Shown here: piece by piece, positions 1 to 4,598 of the stretch | Numbering within the stretch: position 1 is the first letter of the stretch | Layout: each line of letters begins with the position of its first letter | Source: Clostridiales bacterium | GTDB lineage: Bacteria > Bacillota > Clostridia > Tissierellales > Dethiosulfatibacteraceae | Assembly (NCBI GenBank): GCA_003446975.1 | Contig: DMAP01000403.1 | Span: 1-5,809, forward strand | Direction of reading: 5' to 3' | DNA length: 5,809 nucleotides | Notes under the pieces: model-generated | What the model saw: only the letters and a program-made list of their open reading frames with translations | Database searches by the model: none | What the model was told of the DNA's origin: nothing | Position numbers and translations under genes: made by a program

Positions 1-10
1 ACACCTCCTT
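1..10 (-). promoter_or_regulatory. Ribosome binding site for the next gene (probably rpmF), inside the 3' end of yceD
   Basis: Read on the minus strand, the last ten bases are AAGGAGGTGT, a near-perfect Shine-Dalgarno sequence. It also encodes the last visible residues (K-E-V) of the YceD-family protein. In Firmicutes the gene after yceD is usually rpmF, encoding ribosomal protein L32, so this site most likely serves rpmF. The gene itself is outside the window, so its identity is inferred from synteny only. Confidence 0.6.
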
Positions 11-496
11 ATCCAACAATTTCACAAGTGATGCCAAACGCGGATCTATTGTCGTATCATTACAATTACATTCATTATAATTATTATTGGAACCGCATTT
101 TATACATATTCCCTTACAATCCTCTTTACACAATACCTTCAATGGTTTGGACAGATAAATGGATTGCTTGATCAAATCTGTCAAATCTATTTTGTCATCA
201 ACCAGCGTAACATTTAAATCATCTTCTTCAGTGGAGCCATTAATGGTGACATTGAAATCCGTCAGCACACGATTCTCCAGTTCATCATTGCATCTGGCGC
301 AGTTATCGCCATATTTGTAGGCTATTTTCACTTCCGAATACAAGTTCTCATCCGCTTTGTAGACAGAAACACTGCATTCAACATCTTCGACCAGATTGAC
401 TGTGTCATCCAAATCCAACGAGTTTTTGTCAATTGTCTGGTTGTATTGTACGAGTATTTCTTTGCTATTCAAGAAATCCTTTAAATTAATTATCAA
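1..496 (-). CDS. yceD: YceD / DUF177 family zinc-ribbon-like protein, 3' end cut by the window edge
   Basis: Member of the YceD (DUF177, YlbN in Bacillus) family, which in bacteria and plastids is linked to accumulation of 23S rRNA and lies next to rpmF. 165 codons are visible; the stop is just outside. The pattern is typical: an N-terminal beta-rich part, a first Cys pair (C66-A-R-C69), then a C-terminal cluster L-C-K-E-D-C-K-G-I-C-I-K-C-G (Cys 123, 127, 131, 134) followed by C143 and C145, and a D-P-R-L motif at 151-154 near the end. The cysteines suggest metal binding. The chosen start is TTG at 494-496, because an eight-base Shine-Dalgarno match (GAGGTGAT) sits five to six bases upstream; an in-frame GTG at 503-505 lies inside that site and has no site of its own. 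It follows ackA by 41 bases but has its own consensus promoter. Family assignment is firm; the molecular role is known only in outline. Confidence 0.9.
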   Translation of the reverse strand, partial: MIINLKDFLNSKEILVQYNQTIDKNSLDLDDTVNLVEDVECSVSVYKADENLYSEVKIAYKYGDNCARCNDELENRVLTDFNVTINGSTEEDDLNVTLVDDKIDLTDLIKQSIYLSKPLKVLCKEDCKGICIKCGSNNNYNECNCNDTTIDPRLASLVKLLDKEV

Positions 497-500
497 CTCT

Positions 501-508
501 ATCACCTC
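501..508 (-). promoter_or_regulatory. Ribosome binding site of yceD that decides a TTG start
   Basis: The minus strand reads GAGGTGAT, eight consecutive bases complementary to the 3' end of 16S rRNA, then AGAG and the TTG at 496. This strong site, with no ATG in frame nearby, is the reason for preferring the TTG start (protein beginning M-I-I-N-L-K) over the GTG at 503-505. Confidence 0.75.
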
Positions 509-523
509 AAGATTGCAAGGAAG

Positions 524-552
524 ATTATATGAAAATATCAGGCTTTTGTCAA
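524..552 (-). promoter_or_regulatory. Perfect consensus sigma-A-type promoter for yceD (and rpmF), inside the end of ackA
   Basis: On the minus strand TTGACA (552-547) is followed by exactly 17 bases (546-530) and TATAAT (529-524), matching the housekeeping sigma-70/sigma-A consensus at all twelve positions. The -35 box encodes Leu-Thr four codons before the end of acetate kinase, and the ackA stop codon lies in the spacer. Transcription should start near 516-518, giving a leader of about 20 bases that carries the yceD Shine-Dalgarno site. This would uncouple yceD-rpmF expression from ackA. The match is seen directly; activity is inferred. Confidence 0.85.
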
Positions 553-1746
553 GTCTTTTACTATTATTTCGGTATCTCTGGCTATCATCAATTCTTCATT
601 GGTTGGTATAACATATACTTGAACCTTGGTCCCTTCTTTTGATATCAGAGTTTCTTTCCCTCTTACATTGTTTTTTGCAGGATCTATTTCTATTCCCAAA
701 AATTCTAACCCCTCGCATATGCTTGCTCTGGCATCTGGTGAATTCTCTCCGAGTCCTGCTGTGAAGATTACAACATCAACTCCTCCCATAGCGGCGGCGT
801 AGCTACCAATATACTTTCTGACAATAAAGAAATATTTATCCAATGCCAATTGCGCTCTTTTATTTCCTTGTTTCACAGCATCCTCAATATCTCTGAAGTC
901 ACTGCTCACACCGGATATGCCTAGAACACCTGATTCCTTGTTCATTAGATTATTGACATCCTCTATGCTAAGATTTTTCTTTTCCATTAAAAAAGTGATG
1001 ATTGCAGGATCCAGGTTTCCACTTCTTGTTCCCATAGCTAAACCTTCAAGTGGTGTCAAGCCCATGCTGGTATCCATTGATTCACCATTCTTTATGGCGG
1101 CAAGGCTAGCCCCATTCCCAAGGTGACAGCTCACTATCTTCAACTTTTTAATGTCTTGTCCTGTTATTTCTCCAACTCTCTGAGATACATATTTGTGTGA
1201 TGTGCCGTGGAATCCATACTTTCTGATTCCCAGCTCTTTATATAATTCATAAGGAAGTGGATAAATATATGAATATTCAGGCATTGTCTGATGAAAAGCA
1301 GTATCAAACACACCTACCATAGGCACATTTGGCATTAGTTCTTGACATGCTCTGATTCCAATAATATTCGGCGGATTATGCAGTGGTGCCAATTCGATAC
1401 ACTCTTCCATTGCTTTAATGACTTCTTCAGTTATCAGAACTGAACTGGCAAATTTTTCACCGCCATGCACAACACGATGTCCAACAGCTTGAATTTCATC
1501 CAGAGATGATATAACCCCTAAATCCTTGTCTGTCAGCACCTCAAGAACCAACTTAATTGCTTCTTTGTGATTCGGCATTGGCTTTTGCATAACCACCTTA
1601 TCTTTGCCTAAAGCCTCATGCTTCAACTGGCTCCCCTCTATGCCAATTCTTTCAGCCAATCCAATTGCCATAACCGATTCATTCTCCATGTTCAGCAATT
1701 GGTACTTCAATGAAGAGCTTCCGCAGTTTATTACTAGTACATTCAT
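538..1746 (-). CDS. ackA: Acetate kinase
   Basis: Catalyses acetyl-phosphate + ADP to acetate + ATP in the cytoplasm, the ATP-yielding last step of acetate fermentation, and the reverse reaction for acetate activation. The 402 residues match the usual length (about 400) and the residue numbers coincide with the well-studied Methanosarcina enzyme: N7 in the phosphate-binding N-C-G-S-S-S-L-K, R91 in G-H-R-V-V-H-G, D148 in V-F-D-T-A-F-H, H180 in Y-G-F-H-G-T-S-H, R241 in G-T-R-S-G, and E384 in P-T-N-E-E-L. The ATPase-fold elements H-L-G-N-G-A-S (208-214) and F-T-A-G-L-G-E-N-S (328-336) are intact. The ATG has an AAGGAGG site eight bases upstream (1755-1761). It diverges from tmcAL and precedes yceD. 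Its usual partner pta (phosphotransacetylase) is not adjacent: the upstream neighbour is tmcAL, so pta must lie elsewhere if present. Confidence 0.98.
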   Translation of the reverse strand: MNVLVINCGSSSLKYQLLNMENESVMAIGLAERIGIEGSQLKHEALGKDKVVMQKPMPNHKEAIKLVLEVLTDKDLGVISSLDEIQAVGHRVVHGGEKFASSVLITEEVIKAMEECIELAPLHNPPNIIGIRACQELMPNVPMVGVFDTAFHQTMPEYSYIYPLPYELYKELGIRKYGFHGTSHKYVSQRVGEITGQDIKKLKIVSCHLGNGASLAAIKNGESMDTSMGLTPLEGLAMGTRSGNLDPAIITFLMEKKNLSIEDVNNLMNKESGVLGISGVSSDFRDIEDAVKQGNKRAQLALDKYFFIVRKYIGSYAAAMGGVDVVIFTAGLGENSPDARASICEGLEFLGIEIDPAKNNVRGKETLISKEGTKVQVYVIPTNEELMIARDTEIIVKDLTKA

Positions 1747-1781
1747 TCTTTGTTCCTCCTTATTATATAATTGACTAATAT

Positions 1782-1813
1782 ATATTAATATAAAACCTTT
1801 AATAAATCAACAA
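1782..1813 (-). promoter_or_regulatory. Candidate ackA promoter
   Basis: Minus strand TTGATT (1810-1805), 17 bases, TAATAT (1787-1782); each box matches the sigma-A consensus at four of six positions. An overlapping alternative is TTGTTG (1813-1808), 17 bases, TATTAA (1790-1785). Either gives a leader of roughly 30 bases with the ackA Shine-Dalgarno site. The region is so AT-rich that chance matches are likely. Confidence 0.4.
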
Positions 1814-1819
1814 TATAGT

Positions 1820-1848
1820 TTGTTCTAAGTCTGATTATATTATATACT
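1820..1848 (+). promoter_or_regulatory. Candidate tmcAL promoter
   Basis: Plus strand TTGTTC (1820-1825), 17 bases, TATACT (1843-1848), with correct spacing and a good -10 box. The predicted start near 1855 leaves a leader of only about 11 bases, beginning at the AGGGTGAT ribosome binding site. The boxes are seen; use is inferred and the short leader is a reason for caution. Confidence 0.4.
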
Positions 1849-1865
1849 ATCTTCAGGGTGATTTC

Positions 1866-3074
1866 ATGAAAAATATTGCAATTATTGCTGAGTTCAATCC
1901 TTTGCATAATGGGCACAAGTACCTGATTGATGAAGTAAGAAGCAGATATAATCCGGATAATATCATAGTTGTAATGAGTGGCAATTTTGTTCAAAGAGGC
2001 GATCTTGCTATCATAGATAAATGGCGACGTGCAGAGGCGGCGATCCATTGTGGTGCCAATCTGGTACTGGAGATCCCGGTACCGTATGCCTTTCAAAACG
2101 CGCAGGTTTTTGCTGAAGGCGCTTTGGCTGTCATCTCCAAGCTGAATATTGACCGTATCTGTTTTGGAACAGAAAGCGAAGATATGGAAGATCTTGTTAA
2201 ATTTGCTGATTTGTCGACCAATGAAACAGATGATTTCAGACAATCGCTGCAAACGAGCTTGAAGAAAGGTGTAAGTTTCCCAAAAGCCATATCCATGTCT
2301 CTGGATGAAGGAATGCCTGCCGATTTGCTGTCTCCAAACAATATACTGGCTATAGAATATATGAAAACCATCAATAAGAGGCAATATGAAATAACTGCTT
2401 CTCATATCAAAAGAAAAGGCAGCCCTTATAATTCAGATCAAATCATCGATAATCTGTCAAGCGCAACAGCTATCAGGAAGGCCTTATTCAATGGGTTGAA
2501 TGATGATGTGATAAAAAATGTACCTGCTGCATCTTTCAAGTTATTAAACGATTTTTTTCAGGAAAACAATGGCTACAACTCAATGGACCGATTATTTGAT
2601 ATTCTGAAGTATAAGATTATCTCTTCGGATCCGTCGTCCTTGAGCAACATTTACGACATGGCAGAAGGCCTGGAGAATAGAATCATAAAATCTGTTGACA
2701 GTGTCGTGAATCTTGATGCACTGATAATGACTATCAAATCCAAGCGTTATACCTATCTAAGGATAAGAAGGATATTATTGAATATACTGCTGGATCTAAC
2801 AAACGACACGTTCAACACGCTATCGGTTAATGATATTACGAATGTTAGAGTCCTGGCTACCGATAAAAATGGGCGATGTTTCATTAGGGAAAACAGCGGC
2901 AACCTTAAGTTTTTAACTAAGAAATCTGATTTTGATCGTCTAACCGCCACAGCGACTGACATAACAATCAATATGCTGACTACTTATTCGACAAAAATCT
3001 ATTACCTCGCCATAAATCCCATGCTATTAAACAATGAAAGCAAAATGAATCCTTTTGTTAAAAAAGATGGCTGA
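1866..3074 (+). CDS. tmcAL: tRNA(Met) cytidine acetate ligase (TmcAL, YlbM family)
   Basis: TmcAL makes N4-acetylcytidine at the wobble base (C34) of elongator tRNA(Met), activating free acetate with ATP to acetyl-AMP; this differs from the acetyl-CoA-dependent TmcA of gamma-proteobacteria. The protein begins with the nucleotidyltransferase-like signature E-F-N-P-L-H-N-G-H (H14 and H17 form the HxGH motif). Next come the family-typical M-S-G-N-F-V-Q-R-G-D (37-46), L-E-I-P-V-P-Y-A (68-75) and S-P-N-N-I-L-A-I-E-Y (156-165), then S-S-A-T-A-I-R (198-204) and a basic R-Y-T-Y-L-R-I-R-R stretch (294-302). The 402-residue length fits the family. The ATG follows AGGGTGAT after three bases. It is divergent from ackA, and its 3' end faces the coiled-coil gene, with eight bases between stop codons. 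The family also carries the generic name 'nucleotidyltransferase'. Confidence 0.95.
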   Translation: MKNIAIIAEFNPLHNGHKYLIDEVRSRYNPDNIIVVMSGNFVQRGDLAIIDKWRRAEAAIHCGANLVLEIPVPYAFQNAQVFAEGALAVISKLNIDRICFGTESEDMEDLVKFADLSTNETDDFRQSLQTSLKKGVSFPKAISMSLDEGMPADLLSPNNILAIEYMKTINKRQYEITASHIKRKGSPYNSDQIIDNLSSATAIRKALFNGLNDDVIKNVPAASFKLLNDFFQENNGYNSMDRLFDILKYKIISSDPSSLSNIYDMAEGLENRIIKSVDSVVNLDALIMTIKSKRYTYLRIRRILLNILLDLTNDTFNTLSVNDITNVRVLATDKNGRCFIRENSGNLKFLTKKSDFDRLTATATDITINMLTTYSTKIYYLAINPMLLNNESKMNPFVKKDG

Positions 3075-3091
3075 TGCCATCTTTACATTTT
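3060..3091. terminator. Bidirectional intrinsic terminator shared by tmcAL and the convergent coiled-coil gene
   Basis: A perfect nine-base-pair stem, AAAGATGGC (3063-3071) with GCCATCTTT (3076-3084), closes a TGAT loop. On the minus strand it is followed by a run of six T (complement of A at 3060-3065, three of them in the stem), a classic terminator for the recG-rsmD-coaD block. On the plus strand the tail is TTTACATTTTG, weaker but usable for tmcAL. The tmcAL stop (3072-3074) is in the loop, and the stop of the minus-strand gene (3085-3083) is at the base of the stem. Confidence 0.85.
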
Positions 3092-3526
3092 GTTCAATTC
3101 TTCTCTGTTTTCCAATAACTGTTTCAACATACTCTCTAATCCATCCTGTGTTCTTGCAAACAATTTGTCACAGTATTCTATTGTCTCTTTCTTCACTTCA
3201 AAAGCTGTTCTTCTCGCTTTTTCCTCAATTTCCCTGGCATGTTGCTCTGCCAGCTTTGTAAGCTCATGATCATCAATCAAAAGTTCTTGTCTGTGCATAG
3301 CGTCATTTATAATGTTTGATGCTTCAGCTTGAGTTTCTGATAGGATTCTCTGTCTTTCCTCTTTGATCCACGATGCTTGTTTGATCTCATCTGGTAATTT
3401 GATTCGCATTTCGGTTATGATTTCCAACACTTCATGTTTATCAATCAATACCTTGCTTGACATGGGAAGTTTTGAGGCTTCCTCCACAATATCTTCTATT
3501 TTTTCCAATAAACTGATTATTTCCAT
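3083..3526 (-). CDS. Small coiled-coil protein downstream of coaD, SepIVA/DivIVA-like
   Basis: A 147-residue, highly charged and mostly helical protein with no signal peptide or membrane segment. Clostridial homologues are usually labelled 'ATPase' or 'V-type ATPase subunit H-like', which reflects coiled-coil composition rather than function. N-terminal block: I-V-E-E-A (13-17), L-P-M (20-22), V-L-E-I-I-T-E (33-39), K-L-P-D-E-I (43-48). A long coiled coil rich in A, E, K and R spans about 50-115, and a C-terminal helix carries I-E-Y-C-D-K-L (116-122). From memory, the actinobacterial septation factor SepIVA (M. tuberculosis Rv2927c) has the same blocks at both ends around a longer coiled coil, and in Streptomyces a related gene sits between coaD and yceD-rpmF. 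I infer a DivIVA/SepIVA-type cytoplasmic scaffold; function is unproven. The ATG follows AAGGAGGT, only two bases after the coaD stop. Confidence 0.85.
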   Translation of the reverse strand: MEIISLLEKIEDIVEEASKLPMSSKVLIDKHEVLEIITEMRIKLPDEIKQASWIKEERQRILSETQAEASNIINDAMHRQELLIDDHELTKLAEQHAREIEEKARRTAFEVKKETIEYCDKLFARTQDGLESMLKQLLENREELNKM

Positions 3527-3528
3527 CT

Positions 3529-4008
3529 CTATACCTCCTTGTTTTTATTGATCAGCGCTTCTTCAACAACTTTGGGAACCAATTGATTCAACTGGCCGTT
3601 AAGTCTGGCTATCTCTTTAACGATACTCGAGCTTATGAATGAATAATTCGGTGAAGACAACATAAATAATGTCTCAAGATCACTATGCAATAAATTATTC
3701 ATAGAGGCAACCTTCAATTCATACTCATAATCCGAAACAGCTCTGAGCCCTCTTATGATCACGTCTATTTTATTGTTTCTTGCGTATTCCACAAGCATAC
3801 CTTCAGCAAGATCGACAAATACATTATCCAGATTATATGTCACTTTTTCCACCAAATCTTTTCTTTCTTTTGCCGTAAACATATGTTTTTTTGACTTATT
3901 GTCAAAAACAACAACTACTACTTCATCAAATTTCTTTGAGCACCTATAAATGATATCCAAATGCCCTTTTGTAATTGGGTCAAAACTTCCTGAGTACATT
4001 ACTCTCAT
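3529..4008 (-). CDS. coaD: Phosphopantetheine adenylyltransferase (CoA biosynthesis)
   Basis: Transfers AMP from ATP to 4'-phosphopantetheine to give dephospho-CoA, the penultimate step of coenzyme A synthesis. The 159-residue length is standard. The protein opens with the family signature Y-S-G-S-F-D-P-I-T-K-G-H (5-16), where T13-x-G-H16 is the nucleotidyltransferase T/HxGH motif. It continues with N-K-S-K-K-H-M-F (37-44), I-I-R-G-L-R-A (84-90) and D-Y-E-Y-E-L (93-98), and ends with the ATP-contacting I-S-S-S-I-V-K-E (125-132), so all active-site elements are present. The ATG is four bases after the rsmD stop, with a GGGGGA site overlapping the end of rsmD. Its final codons AAG-GAG-GTA-TAG form the ribosome binding site of the next gene, which implies cotranscription and probably coupled translation. 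Confidence 0.98.
   Translation of the reverse strand: MRVMYSGSFDPITKGHLDIIYRCSKKFDEVVVVVFDNKSKKHMFTAKERKDLVEKVTYNLDNVFVDLAEGMLVEYARNNKIDVIIRGLRAVSDYEYELKVASMNNLLHSDLETLFMLSSPNYSFISSSIVKEIARLNGQLNQLVPKVVEEALINKNKEV
3533..3540 (-). promoter_or_regulatory. Ribosome binding site of the coiled-coil gene, inside the end of coaD
   Basis: Minus strand AAGGAGGT, followed by ATAGAG and the ATG at 3526. The same bases encode the final Lys-Glu-Val of CoaD, and the coaD stop TAG lies between this site and the start codon, so ribosomes finishing coaD end directly on the next start region. Confidence 0.85.
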
Positions 4009-4012
4009 CCAA

Positions 4013-4561
4013 CTATCCCCCGGTAATTATTATAATTTTCGTTCTACCATAGATTCTTTCTTTCATAGAAATCCCGGTGCTTTTAAGCTCAGGGCATTCA
4101 TCCTTTTCCACTTCCAGTACAATCATTCCCCCATCATTCAAAAGTTCCCCTTCAATTATCTTGTCCACCAGACGCATATCTTTAAATGAGGCATAGGGGG
4201 GATCGACAAATATGTAATCAAATCTTAGATGATCTCTTATTGCAATGTTCAATGCCTTTTCATAATCTAGATTCATTACAATTGATTGATCCTCAAATCT
4301 GCATTTTGCAATATTTTTTTTGATTAAGTCTATACTTTCTCTGTTATTGTCGACAAAGTATGTTTTTTTAGCTCCTCTGCTTATAAACTCGAGACCTATG
4401 CCTCCCGTTCCGGCAAATAAATCCAGCACCATGGCATCGGGAGTAAGGGGTTGCAATATATTGAAAATCGATTCTTTAATTTTGTCTGATGTCGGTCGAA
4501 TCTTTTCGTTTTTTGGTGAATATAGTTTTGTGCCTCTTGCTCTGCCTGAAACAATTCTCAT
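4013..4561 (-). CDS. rsmD: 16S rRNA (guanine(966)-N2)-methyltransferase RsmD
   Basis: S-adenosylmethionine-dependent enzyme that methylates N2 of G966 (E. coli numbering) in 16S rRNA during 30S assembly. The 182 residues match the usual 180-200. Seen in order: the family N-terminus R-I-V-S-G-R-A-R-G-T-K-L (2-13), R-P-T-S-D-K-I-K-E-S-I-F-N-I-L (22-36), SAM-binding motif I D-L-F-A-G-T-G-G-I-G-L-E (47-58), the acidic ribose contact F-V-D-N-N (69-73), and the catalytic D-P-P-Y (120-123) that marks exocyclic-amine methyltransferases. The ATG has a GGAGG site seven bases upstream (4569-4573). It starts 37 bases after recG and ends four bases before coaD; the rsmD-coaD pair is widely conserved, which supports the assignment. 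Confidence 0.97.
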   Translation of the reverse strand: MRIVSGRARGTKLYSPKNEKIRPTSDKIKESIFNILQPLTPDAMVLDLFAGTGGIGLEFISRGAKKTYFVDNNRESIDLIKKNIAKCRFEDQSIVMNLDYEKALNIAIRDHLRFDYIFVDPPYASFKDMRLVDKIIEGELLNDGGMIVLEVEKDECPELKSTGISMKERIYGRTKIIIITGG

Positions 4562-4598
4562 ATTTATGCCTCCATCGTTAATTATATAGCAAAAGGCA

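Larger units (their letters stand above)
1747..1865. promoter_or_regulatory. Divergent intergenic region between ackA and tmcAL
   Basis: A 119-base, very AT-rich spacer that must hold both 5' leaders. It carries the AAGGAGG site of ackA on the minus strand and an AGGGTGAT site (1855-1862) for tmcAL on the plus strand, plus one candidate promoter in each direction. I see no long hairpin, T-box or riboswitch-like structure; the many TATA-like runs make exact promoter assignment uncertain. Confidence 0.7.

Noticed and set aside
396..611. 71-codon plus-strand frame across the ackA-yceD junction
   Set aside because: It is antisense to both conserved genes, and its hydrophobic composition is what antisense of charged coding sequence commonly gives; no Shine-Dalgarno supports it.
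1785..2405. 206-codon open frame on the minus strand opposite tmcAL
   Set aside because: It is antisense to well-conserved TmcAL motifs, would overlap the ackA leader, lacks recognisable domains and has no convincing ribosome binding site. It is a shadow of tmcAL codon usage.
3055..3261. 68-codon plus-strand frame after tmcAL, with a hydrophobic, signal-peptide-like sequence
   Set aside because: It starts inside tmcAL, runs through the terminator hairpin and is antisense to the helical coiled-coil gene, whose charged codons yield hydrophobic antisense translations.
3879..3907. TTGACA-like box on the minus strand inside coaD as a possible internal promoter
   Set aside because: No acceptable -10 box follows at 16-18 bases; the sequence there is ATGTTT.
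4562..4598. Possible terminator or promoter between recG and rsmD
   Set aside because: The 37-base gap holds the rsmD ribosome binding site but no GC-rich hairpin with a T run and no promoter pair with good spacing.
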